A stretch of DNA of 6,107 nucleotides from Candidatus Roizmanbacteria bacterium (GCA_027002315.1 JALWZV010000040.1:1-6107); one strand, 5' to 3'; positions 1 through 6,107 are shown, numbered from the stretch's first letter. Made by a program: numbers and translations. The notes: generated by a model not told the origin, from the letters alone.

Positions 1-720
1 CAAATAGATATATTGAAGTCAATTATTACTGAATATATTAATGAAGGAAAACCTGTAGGATCTGAGGTCTTGGAGAAAAAATACAGACTTGGTTTTTCTC
101 CAGCGACAATAAGAAACGAGATGGTGGAGTTGGCAAAAAAGGGTTATATCATAAAGAATTATTTTTCATCTGGAAGAATACCTTCAGCTAAAGCTATTAG
201 ATTTTATATTAATAATTTGATGGAAGAAAAAAAGTTATCAACGAAAGAAGAGGTTTCTTATAAAAACAGTATTTGGGATGAGAAGAATGAGTTACATAAA
301 TTACTATTTCATGCGAGCAAGGTATTATCTGAACAAACAGGACAGCTTGCGTTAGTAGTTACAGATAAGGGTCATATTTATTATTCTGGCGCATATCATA
401 TTATGGAGGATAAGGATGTTGAACAGTTAGATAAGGTAAAAGAGGCTCTGTCATTAATTGAGGAATGGGATTTTTGGAAATCAATTGTGGAAAGATTAAG
501 ATCAGAAAACAATGACCTATTGGTTTTATTAGGTGAGGAAGATTTCAAAGATGAAGACTTTGACCCATTTGCTAGTTTAGCGTGTAAGTTTGGCGGCGAG
601 CATGTTCATGGTATGTTGGGAGTTATGGGTAGTAAGAGAATGAGATATCAGTTATTAATACCACAGCTTAGATATTTTTCTAACCTTTTAGAGAGTATTA
701 TTACAGAACAAGGGTGGTAA
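1..720 (+). CDS. hrcA: HrcA-like heat-shock repressor, short form (5' partial)
   Basis: HrcA represses the hrcA-grpE-dnaK-dnaJ and groE operons by binding CIRCE operators. The frame is open to base 1, and the in-window residues before the first possible TTG start (base 13) already fit the family (Q-I-D-I-L-K-S), so the true start lies upstream. Residues 1-75 form the winged helix, with PVGS (18-21), a TIRNEM segment, and SGRIPS followed by RFYINNLM. Family blocks then follow: LSEQTG (109-114), GEED (178-181) and GVMGSKRMRY (207-216), the last corresponding to the usual G-x-x-G-P-T-R-M-x-Y. At about 239 visible residues it is roughly 100 shorter than classical HrcA (about 340). The gap falls after LSEQTG, where the GAF-like core and inserted dimerisation domain normally lie. 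The family call is firm from motifs and from the grpE-dnaK neighbours. Whether it still dimerises or binds CIRCE is unknown. Confidence 0.9.
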   Translation, partial: QIDILKSIITEYINEGKPVGSEVLEKKYRLGFSPATIRNEMVELAKKGYIIKNYFSSGRIPSAKAIRFYINNLMEEKKLSTKEEVSYKNSIWDEKNELHKLLFHASKVLSEQTGQLALVVTDKGHIYYSGAYHIMEDKDVEQLDKVKEALSLIEEWDFWKSIVERLRSENNDLLVLLGEEDFKDEDFDPFASLACKFGGEHVHGMLGVMGSKRMRYQLLIPQLRYFSNLLESIITEQGW

Positions 721-740
721 GTTAGTGCTGAGTAATTGAT

Positions 741-1208
741 ATGAGAAGGGATAAAGTTTCACAAAATAAAAAAATGAAAGATGAAGTACTAGAACTCAAA
801 AACAAAAACAAAGAACTTGAGGCAAGTTATTTGCGAGTTCTTGCAGATTTGAAGAATCTGCAGAGAAGAGTTGGGGAAGAGATAGAAAGAGAGAGAAGTA
901 AAGCTAAGCAAGAGGTTATTCTTGAGATTTTATCGTTTTTAGACAATCTTGACAAGGCAGAGGTTTTTGTCAAAGATGAAGGTTTGCGATTAATTAAATC
1001 AGATTTTTATAAGACTTTACAAAGATTGGGAGTTCGAGAGATAGAGGTTAAGGGAAGAAGATTTAATCCTCATTTATGTGAGGCAGTTCAGACTGTTGAC
1101 GGGGAAGAGGATGACAAAGTTGTGGAGGTTGTGAGGAAAGGATATTATTTGAAAGATAATGTTATAAGACCAGCAAGAGTTGTGGTCTCAAGAAAAAGTA
1201 AAAAATAA
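741..1208 (+). CDS. grpE: GrpE nucleotide exchange factor
   Basis: GrpE is the cytoplasmic co-chaperone that releases ADP from DnaK. At 155 residues it is short for the family because the acidic N-terminal tail is brief. Residues about 10-65 are a charged, coiled-coil-like helix containing the signature LADLKNLQRR. The C-terminal beta domain (about 100-155) carries FNPHLCEAV (108-116), the counterpart of the usual F-D-P-x-x-H-E-A, followed by KGYYLKDNVIRPARVVVS. Cys113 replaces the usual histidine, a minor oddity. The ATG at 741 is the first start after the in-frame TGA at 729-731. An in-frame ATG at 774 is possible but would remove part of the helix. It lies 20 bases after hrcA and 27 before dnaK, with no clear Shine-Dalgarno, and is probably translated from the shared message. 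Confident call. Confidence 0.95.
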   Translation: MRRDKVSQNKKMKDEVLELKNKNKELEASYLRVLADLKNLQRRVGEEIERERSKAKQEVILEILSFLDNLDKAEVFVKDEGLRLIKSDFYKTLQRLGVREIEVKGRRFNPHLCEAVQTVDGEEDDKVVEVVRKGYYLKDNVIRPARVVVSRKSKK

Positions 1209-1235
1209 TTACAAGTTTTTATTAAATTAAAAGAT

Positions 1236-3137
1236 ATGGGAAAAATAATTGGTATTGACTTAGGAACAACAAATTCATGTATGGCTGTTGTAGAAGGTGG
1301 AACTCCAAAAGTTATTCCTTCAAAAGAAGGAAGGAATGTGGTTCCGTCTGTTGTTGATCCTTTAAAGAGAGTAGTTGGAGATGTGGCTAAAAGACAAATG
1401 GTTCTCCACCCAAAAAGAATAATTTTCTCTATTAAGAGATTAATGGGGAAGAGATTTAAGGATGAGTCTGTGCAGAGAGATATGAAATGGCTTCCTTACA
1501 CAATTAAGGAAGGAAAAGATGGTCGTGTTGTGGTTGAAGTTGAAGGAAAAACGTATACTCCACAAGAAATCTCGGCCATGATTTTGCAAAAAATTAAAAA
1601 AGACGCTGAGGCCTACCTTAAAACAAAGGTTGATAAAGCAGTGATAACTGTTCCTGCATACTTTGATGATTCTCAAAGGCAAGCTACAAAACAAGCAGGA
1701 GAGATAGCAGGTTTAGATGTTGTCAGAGTTATTAATGAACCAACAGCAGCAGCATTAGCTTATGGTTTAGATAAAAAGCATGCTCACACAATTGCTATTT
1801 ACGATCTAGGAGGAGGGACATTTGATATTACAATCTTAGAGTTAGGTGAAGGTGTGTTTCAGGTAAAGGCTACGAATGGAGATACTCACTTAGGAGGAGA
1901 TGACTTTGACCAAGTGATTCTTGATTATATAGCCGACGAGTTTAAGAAAGATACAGGGATTGATTTAAAGAAAGATCCACAGTCTTTACAAAGACTGCGT
2001 GATGCTGCAGAGAAAGCAAAGATAGAGTTATCTTCTGCGATGGAGGCGGAAATAAACCTTCCATTTATTACAGTTAAAGATAACCAACCTCAGCATTTGG
2101 TGATGAAGATTACTAGAGCAAAGTTAGAGTCTTTAGTTCAACACCTAATCGATAAAACATTTGATCCAGTAAAAAAGTGTTTAAAAGACGCCAAATTAGA
2201 TAAAGAAAAAGTTGATGAGATTATATTAGTAGGAGGTATGACCAGAATGCCTAAGATTGTTGAGGAGGTCAAAAAGTTTTTTGGTAAGGAGCCAAATAGA
2301 AGCGTTAATCCCGATGAGGTTGTTGCTGTCGGAGCAGCCATTCAAGGTTCAATTTTGGCAGGGGAGAAGGAGGATATAGTGTTATTAGATGTAACTCCAC
2401 TAACTCTTGGTGTTGAGACATTAGGAGGCGTGATGACGCCGTTAATTAAAAGAAATACGACTGTTCCAACATCAAAGAAGGAGGTATTTAGCACAGCAGC
2501 TGATAATCAAACTCAGGTAGAGATACATGTTTTACAAGGAGAGAGACCTTTAGCTAAAGATAATAAATCTTTAGGTAGGTTTATTTTACAAGGTATTCCG
2601 CCTGCCCCGAGAGGAGTTCCTCAGATAGAGGTAACATTTGATATAGATGCGAATGGTATTTTGAAGGTTACAGCCAAGGATAAGGCCACTGGTAAATCTC
2701 AGAGTATTAGAATAACAGGATCAACGGGGTTGGATGAGAAAGAGATAGAGAAGATGAAAGAGGATGCAAAGAAACATGAAGAAGAAGATAAAAACAGAGT
2801 TGAACTTATAAACACCAAGAATAAAGCAGAGAATATGATATATACTGCTGAGAAGTCAATACAGGACCTTAAAGATAAGATTAAACCTGATCAGAAAAAA
2901 GAGCTAGAAAAATATATAAATAACCTTAAAGACGCTTTAAAAACAGATAGTAAAGAGGATATTGAGAACAAAACAGCGGAGTTGTCATCCTCATTACAAA
3001 AAATAGGACAGGAAGCATATAAATCAGCAGAGTCTCCGAAACAGGGCCCGACTGATAGCGAAGATAAAGATAAGAAGGATAAATCTAGTTCTTCGGATAA
3101 GAACAAAGATGTAGAAGAAGGGGAAGTTGTTGAATAA
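1236..3137 (+). CDS. dnaK: Chaperone DnaK (Hsp70)
   Basis: DnaK is the ATP-driven cytoplasmic Hsp70 that binds exposed hydrophobic segments of client proteins, working with DnaJ and GrpE. It is full length at 633 residues. The nucleotide-binding domain (about 1-379) shows IDLGTTNS (7-14), DLGGGTFD (190-197) and LVGGMTRMP (from 331). The interdomain linker VLLD is at 382-385, followed by the substrate-binding beta domain to about 500 and the helical lid to about 600. Residues 600-633 are a disordered Lys/Asp/Ser-rich tail ending EEGEVVE, reminiscent of the acidic E-E-V ends of many DnaKs. The N-terminal quadrant contains the extra segment (around FKDESVQRDMKWLPY) found in Gram-negative-type DnaKs and missing from Firmicutes DnaK. 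The start is fixed by the family N-terminus. No Shine-Dalgarno is visible upstream. Certain call. Confidence 0.99.
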   Translation: MGKIIGIDLGTTNSCMAVVEGGTPKVIPSKEGRNVVPSVVDPLKRVVGDVAKRQMVLHPKRIIFSIKRLMGKRFKDESVQRDMKWLPYTIKEGKDGRVVVEVEGKTYTPQEISAMILQKIKKDAEAYLKTKVDKAVITVPAYFDDSQRQATKQAGEIAGLDVVRVINEPTAAALAYGLDKKHAHTIAIYDLGGGTFDITILELGEGVFQVKATNGDTHLGGDDFDQVILDYIADEFKKDTGIDLKKDPQSLQRLRDAAEKAKIELSSAMEAEINLPFITVKDNQPQHLVMKITRAKLESLVQHLIDKTFDPVKKCLKDAKLDKEKVDEIILVGGMTRMPKIVEEVKKFFGKEPNRSVNPDEVVAVGAAIQGSILAGEKEDIVLLDVTPLTLGVETLGGVMTPLIKRNTTVPTSKKEVFSTAADNQTQVEIHVLQGERPLAKDNKSLGRFILQGIPPAPRGVPQIEVTFDIDANGILKVTAKDKATGKSQSIRITGSTGLDEKEIEKMKEDAKKHEEEDKNRVELINTKNKAENMIYTAEKSIQDLKDKIKPDQKKELEKYINNLKDALKTDSKEDIENKTAELSSSLQKIGQEAYKSAESPKQGPTDSEDKDKKDKSSSSDKNKDVEEGEVVE

Positions 3138-3139
3138 AA

Positions 3140-3161
3140 TAATATATACTACTAATATATA
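3140..3161. repeat. Pair of 9-bp AT-only direct repeats
   Basis: TAATATATA occurs at 3140-3148 and again at 3153-3161, a 13-base period, in the gap between dnaK and dnaJ. The TATATA parts are self-complementary, so a weak six-pair hairpin with a seven-base loop is also possible. In so AT-rich a spacer this could be chance. Its interest comes only from lying directly before the TATAAT box and the inverted repeat. Confidence 0.3.
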
Positions 3162-3163
3162 AT
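3158..3163 (+). promoter_or_regulatory. TATAAT box, possible -10 of a dnaJ promoter
   Basis: A perfect sigma-70-type -10 hexamer lies 38 bases before the dnaJ start. No good -35 sits 15-19 bases upstream: the nearest, TTGAAT at 3130-3135, is 22 bases away. There is no extended TG motif either. The dnaK-dnaJ gap is the longest in the window, so a secondary promoter for dnaJ-epmA-efp is plausible but unproven. Confidence 0.3.
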
Positions 3164-3177
3164 CTTGTTTAACAAGA
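3163..3177. promoter_or_regulatory. Perfect 7-bp inverted repeat, operator candidate
   Basis: TCTTGTT-T-AACAAGA is a perfect inverted repeat with a one-base centre, 24 bases before the dnaJ ATG, and it overlaps the last base of the TATAAT box. That is where a repressor operator would sit if the box is a promoter. As RNA it could form a six-pair stem with a three-base loop, but no U-run follows on either strand, so it is not an intrinsic terminator. It does not match CIRCE (TTAGCACTC-N9-GAGTGCTAA). The regulator is unknown. Confidence 0.4.
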
Positions 3178-3201
3178 AAGATAGTTTATTGACGATAAAA
3201 G

Positions 3202-4059
3202 ATGGATTATTATGAAATATTGGGAGTTGGAAAAAATGCTACCCAGGATGAAATAAAAAAGGCGTATAGAAAACTAGCTCTAAAATGGCACCCAGATAAG
3301 AATAAATCCAAAGAAGCGGAAGCGAAGTTTAAGGAAATAAATAAAGCATACGAGGTATTGTCAGATCCTAAAAAAAGATCGATGTATGATCAGTACGGAG
3401 CTTCAGCTTTTGAACATGGATCAAGCGGGTTTGGCAGTGAGGGGTTTTCTGGACAAGGGCCATTTACTTATACTTACACAACAGGAGGTTCATCGCCTTT
3501 TGGCAATGTTGATTTCGGAGGATTTTCTGATCCGTTTGAGATATTTGAGCAATTTTTTGGATTTAAGTCTGCGGGAAGTTCGAGAAGGTCAAGACGTGAT
3601 ATTTACCAAATAACGATAGAGTTTGAGGAAGCTATTAAGGGAGTTAGCAAGCAGGTAGTTATAAAGGGAAAATCAAAAAAAATAAAGATACCTGCGGGTG
3701 TTAATGACGGATCAAGAGTTAGATTTTCTGATTTTGACATAATAGTTAATGTAAAACCATCCTCGATCTTTAAAAGACAGGGCCAAGATATAATCTATGA
3801 GAAGGAAATAACTTTAGTACAAGCAGTATTAGGTGGAGTTATAGAAGTTCCTTTGCCTGAAGGTGGAAATATAAAGGTAAAGGTAAAACCAGGAACGAAA
3901 TCTGGCTCAATGTTGAGGTTAAGAGGAAAGGGAGTGCCATATATTCACTCTAACTCAAGAGGAGATATGTATATAGTTTTTAAAGTTCGTATTCCTCAAA
4001 AGCTTACACATAAAGGAAAGCAGTTACTAATGGAGTTGGAAAAGGAAATAGTGGAGTGA
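3202..4059 (+). CDS. dnaJ: Class II DnaJ / CbpA-like Hsp40 co-chaperone without zinc finger
   Basis: DnaJ delivers clients to DnaK and stimulates its ATPase. The J domain (residues 1-65) has the essential HPD at 30-32, followed by a Gly/Phe-rich linker (about 66-127) and the C-terminal client-binding beta-sandwich region (about 133-285). There are no cysteines at all, so the four CxxCxGxG zinc repeats of class I DnaJ are missing. The layout is that of class II (CbpA-like), and 285 residues fits that class rather than the usual 370-380. The first C-terminal subdomain is also trimmed: after KIPAGVNDGSRVRF it runs almost directly into DFDIIVNVKPSSIFKRQG, without the usual Gly-rich loop before G-D-L. 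The ATG at 3202 begins the J domain exactly, with no Shine-Dalgarno before it. Its place behind dnaK supports it being the main DnaJ here. It ends in TGA, one base before the next gene. Confidence 0.95.
   Translation: MDYYEILGVGKNATQDEIKKAYRKLALKWHPDKNKSKEAEAKFKEINKAYEVLSDPKKRSMYDQYGASAFEHGSSGFGSEGFSGQGPFTYTYTTGGSSPFGNVDFGGFSDPFEIFEQFFGFKSAGSSRRSRRDIYQITIEFEEAIKGVSKQVVIKGKSKKIKIPAGVNDGSRVRFSDFDIIVNVKPSSIFKRQGQDIIYEKEITLVQAVLGGVIEVPLPEGGNIKVKVKPGTKSGSMLRLRGKGVPYIHSNSRGDMYIVFKVRIPQKLTHKGKQLLMELEKEIVE
4053..4056 (+). promoter_or_regulatory. GGAG ribosome binding site for epmA
   Basis: GGAG lies four bases before the ATG at 4061, inside the last codons of dnaJ. It is the only Shine-Dalgarno-like site that is clear next to a start in this window. 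Together with the one-base gap between the dnaJ stop and this start, it suggests translational coupling of epmA to dnaJ. Confidence 0.5.
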
Positions 4060-4060
4060 G

Positions 4061-5041
4061 ATGAAGATAAATGTTAATTTAAACAACATAGAGTTTCATA
4101 AGAAATACATTTACTCAAAACGTTTAGTAGAGGAGTTTTTAAAAAAACACAGTTATACACAGATTGAGCTGCCAGTACTTTCTCCTGTTCTTATTCCGGA
4201 ATCTTATCTTGAGATTTTTAAAACAAAGTTTAAATTTTTAAATAAAGAATCAGCTTTGTTTTTAACCCCTTCTCCGGAACTTTTTCTTAAAAGGCTTATT
4301 GTTAATGGAATTGGAAGTTGTTTTTATTTAGGGAAATCTTTTAGAAATTCTGAGATTCCATCGAGATTACACTCTTTTGAGTTTAATATGCTTGAATATT
4401 ACAAAGTTGGGGCGGATTACTTGGAGCTAGCTGATGAGTTATTAAAACTTTTAAGATTTTTAGCTGAAAAACTTGGTAAACCAAAAAATATTAGTTTTGA
4501 CAGATGGGAAAAAATCACTGTAACAGACGCTTTCAAAAGATATGCAAATTTTACAGAGAAAGAGCTATATGAGAAAAAATTATTTTTAGCCAAAGCAAGA
4601 AACAAGGGTTATAAAACCGAGGGGTTTAGTTATGAAGATGTTTGGTCTCAGATATACAACATGGAGATTGAACCACATTTAGGTGTTAACGGTTATCCTA
4701 CCATAATATATGATTATCCAAAGGAGTTTGCAGCTTTAGCGAAGTTAAACAATGATGGTATTACAGCTCAACGTTTTGAATTTTATATTAACACAATAGA
4801 GCTTGGTGATTGTTACACAGAGCTTGATGATTGGAAGGAACAAAAAATAAGATTTGATAAAGAGGAGAAAAGAAGAAAAGAAACTGGTAAAATATATCAC
4901 CCAATGGATAGTGAGTTTATTGATTATCTAAAAAAAGGTTTACCAAAATGTGCTGGCATAGCTGTGGGTTTTGACAGATTAGTGATGGTGTTATTAGGAG
5001 TTAAAAAGATTAGAGACTTACAAGTAATTAATATATTTTAA
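4061..5041 (+). CDS. epmA: EF-P lysine ligase EpmA (GenX/PoxA; lysyl-tRNA synthetase paralogue)
   Basis: This is a class II lysyl-tRNA-synthetase-like enzyme that lacks the N-terminal anticodon-binding OB domain; its 326 residues match E. coli EpmA (325). EpmA activates (R)-beta-lysine with ATP and attaches it to a conserved lysine of EF-P instead of a tRNA. Motif 1 region: about residues 16-45. TPSPELFLKRL (69-79) matches the EpmA segment with Ser71 where LysRS has Ala. Motif 2 begins SFRN with Arg95. IEL and TEL carry Glu247 and Glu254. Motif 3 is GIAVGFDR, with Ala301 at the EpmA alanine (Ala298 in E. coli) and Arg306. Oddity: motif 2 reads FRNSE and HSFEF rather than FRNEE and HNPEF and is one residue longer. 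The gene starts one base after dnaJ and is followed 10 bases later by efp, its expected substrate. It is not a full LysRS. The exact amino acid used is inferred. Confidence 0.92.
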   Translation: MKINVNLNNIEFHKKYIYSKRLVEEFLKKHSYTQIELPVLSPVLIPESYLEIFKTKFKFLNKESALFLTPSPELFLKRLIVNGIGSCFYLGKSFRNSEIPSRLHSFEFNMLEYYKVGADYLELADELLKLLRFLAEKLGKPKNISFDRWEKITVTDAFKRYANFTEKELYEKKLFLAKARNKGYKTEGFSYEDVWSQIYNMEIEPHLGVNGYPTIIYDYPKEFAALAKLNNDGITAQRFEFYINTIELGDCYTELDDWKEQKIRFDKEEKRRKETGKIYHPMDSEFIDYLKKGLPKCAGIAVGFDRLVMVLLGVKKIRDLQVINIF

Positions 5042-5051
5042 TTTTAATATT

Positions 5052-5615
5052 ATGAAAGTAAATGCAGGAAATTTAAAAAAAGCTAATTTTATTATGCACA
5101 AAGGTTCTGTGTATCAAGTGGTAAAAACCGAGTTTTACTCTCCTGGGAAAGGTTCAGCTTTGATGAGAACAAAACTTAAAAGTGTGTCAACGGGAAAAAA
5201 TGTTGAGTATACATTTAAGTCTAACGAGATGATTGATACTTTAGATGTTGAGGCTAAGGAGGTGCAGTTTCTATACTCTGACAACGAAAGTCTTTATTTC
5301 ATGGATCCACAAACATTTGAGCAATATTATTTATCTAAAGATATTGCTGGTTCAATAGCTAATTTTCTTAAGGAGGGAGTAAATTGTTATATTTATCTTC
5401 ATGATGGAAAAGTTTTAAATATACGTCCTCCTCAAAGTGTTAGACTGAAGGTTGTGGAGGCTGAGGAAGCAATAAAAGGAGACAGGGTTGGTGGAGCAAA
5501 AAGACCGGTCAAGGTGGAGACAGGGGTTAGCGTTATGGCTCCTTTATTTATAAAAAAAGGTGATGTTATTGTTGTAAATCCAGAAACTGGTGAGTATGTT
5601 GAGAGAGCAAAATAA
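5052..5615 (+). CDS. efp: Elongation factor P
   Basis: EF-P binds between the ribosomal P and E sites and rescues ribosomes stalled at consecutive prolines. It is full length at 187 residues, with the three beta-barrel domains expected (about 1-64, 65-127, 128-187). The domain I loop reads SPGKGSA, and Lys33 aligns with E. coli Lys34, the residue modified by EpmA. Family sequence continues with FKSNE and then the C-terminal signature (TGVSV, APLFIKKGD, TGEYVERAK). An intact PGKG loop immediately downstream of epmA strongly suggests beta-lysylation rather than the rhamnosyl (arginine) type. The ATG at 5052 matches the family N-terminus. The preceding bases are almost pure A/T, with no Shine-Dalgarno. 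The next gene begins three bases after the stop. Confident call; the modification state is inferred. Confidence 0.97.
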   Translation: MKVNAGNLKKANFIMHKGSVYQVVKTEFYSPGKGSALMRTKLKSVSTGKNVEYTFKSNEMIDTLDVEAKEVQFLYSDNESLYFMDPQTFEQYYLSKDIAGSIANFLKEGVNCYIYLHDGKVLNIRPPQSVRLKVVEAEEAIKGDRVGGAKRPVKVETGVSVMAPLFIKKGDVIVVNPETGEYVERAK

Positions 5616-5618
5616 ACT

Positions 5619-6107
5619 ATGTTAACAGTAGGAGGAATACTTAAAAAAGAAAGGGAGAAGAGAGGTTTAAGTTTAGAGGATATCTTTGAGGCGACTAGAG
5701 TTAGAGTAAGGTATTTAAGGTACATTGAGGAAAACAAATGGGATAGATTTATTTCTCGGGTATATATAACCGGAATTATTAAAAAATACGCTTCTTTATT
5801 AAATCTAGATGAGGAAAAGCTACTCGCATTTTTTAGGCGTGACTATGAAAAGAGAGAAAAAGTTAGGTTTAAAAAAAAGGTACCCAAGGAATATTTTACT
5901 CCATTAGCTAAAAAGATATTGTCTTGGATAACATTTGCAGTAATACTTATTTTTTTTGTTTACTTTGCTCATCAGGTTGTTTCGTACATCTTACCTCCCA
6001 GTATTAGTATAAAATCTCCTAAAGAGTGGACTGTTAAAAATCGTAAATATATTGAGATTGTAGGAAAAGTTAAAAAAGACTCTCAAGTAAAAATTAATGG
6101 AGAGATA
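5619..6107 (+). CDS. RodZ-like HTH membrane protein (3' partial)
   Basis: The frame stays open from the ATG at 5619 to the window edge (163 codons seen), so the protein is cut off. Residues 1-70 are the helix-turn-helix of the RodZ/HTH_25 type: GGILKKEREKRGLSLEDI, then ATRVRVRYLRYIE, then VYITGIIKKYASLLNLDEE, which matches the family Y-x-x-G-x-x-x-x-Y-A-x-x-L pattern. A lysine/arginine-rich stretch (73-99) precedes one membrane helix (about 100-125), predicted inside to outside. After it comes PPSISIKSP and then VKNRKYIEIVGKVKKDSQVKINGE, which resembles the start of an Ig-like beta domain. RodZ links MreB to the envelope in rod-shaped cells. Here the DNA- or MreB-binding role is only inferred from layout. 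The start lies three bases after efp. The HTH - membrane call is firm; the RodZ function is not. Confidence 0.8.
   Translation, partial: MLTVGGILKKEREKRGLSLEDIFEATRVRVRYLRYIEENKWDRFISRVYITGIIKKYASLLNLDEEKLLAFFRRDYEKREKVRFKKKVPKEYFTPLAKKILSWITFAVILIFFVYFAHQVVSYILPPSISIKSPKEWTVKNRKYIEIVGKVKKDSQVKINGEI

Noticed and set aside
13..15. TTG at 13 as the real hrcA start
   Set aside because: The codons before it are in frame and fit the HrcA N-terminus, and the TTG is the conserved leucine of the first helix; the gene starts before the window.
721..736. Possible CIRCE-like element (TTAGTGCTGAGTAA) between hrcA and grpE
   Set aside because: It shares a few bases with CIRCE halves but lacks the TTAGCACTC-N9-GAGTGCTAA layout and symmetry, and it lies after hrcA, not before the operon.
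3163..3177. Inverted repeat as a rho-independent terminator after dnaK
   Set aside because: The stem is short and AT-rich and no T-run follows on either strand.
3189..3216. TTGACG / TATGAA promoter pair around the dnaJ start
   Set aside because: The -10 matches only 4 of 6 bases and lies within dnaJ, so a transcript would begin inside the J-domain coding region.
3932..3950. GAGTG-N9-CACTC inverted repeat inside dnaJ
   Set aside because: The spacing equals that of CIRCE but the half-sites are in the opposite order, and it encodes conserved DnaJ residues (GVPYIHS). Treated as chance.
1440..5737. Minus-strand open frames (for example within dnaK at 1440-1694 and across efp at 5432-5737) and the + frame 3386-3613
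   Set aside because: They lie opposite or within well-conserved genes, have no recognisable domains and look like shadows of the true coding frames.

Overview
The window is a compact, low-GC, gene-dense bacterial stretch with every gene on the + strand. In order it carries hrcA (5' end missing), grpE, dnaK, dnaJ, an EpmA-type lysyl-tRNA synthetase paralogue, efp (elongation factor P), and a membrane-anchored helix-turn-helix protein of RodZ type (3' end missing). Gaps between genes are 1 to 27 bases, except for 64 bases between dnaK and dnaJ. I see no terminator hairpin, tRNA, rRNA, mobile element or CRISPR. The simplest reading is one co-transcribed heat-shock/translation operon that continues beyond both edges.

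The likely source is a small-genome bacterium, possibly of the Patescibacteria/CPR (Microgenomates-like). This is inference. It rests on the AT-rich sequence, the short HrcA, the zinc-free DnaJ with a shortened C-terminal region, the scarcity of Shine-Dalgarno sites and the tight packing. DnaK has the extra N-terminal segment found in Gram-negative-type DnaKs. TGA is used as a stop (dnaJ) and appears inside no gene, so the CPR lineages that read TGA as glycine are unlikely.

Region by region: 1-3137 holds the regulator HrcA and the GrpE-DnaK pair. The 3138-3201 gap holds a perfect 7-bp inverted repeat beside a TATAAT box, the only obvious candidate regulatory spot. Region 3202-4059 is a cysteine-free class II DnaJ. 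Region 4061-5615 pairs an enzyme with its probable substrate: EpmA would attach a (beta-)lysyl group to Lys33 of EF-P, which relieves ribosomes stalled at proline runs. Region 5619-6107 begins a cytoplasmic HTH - membrane helix - external domain protein.

The DnaK/DnaJ/GrpE genes form the standard folding machine under probable HrcA control. The less usual features are the EpmA-EF-P module directly behind it, the trimmed HrcA with no recognisable CIRCE in the window, and sequence departures in EpmA motif 2.
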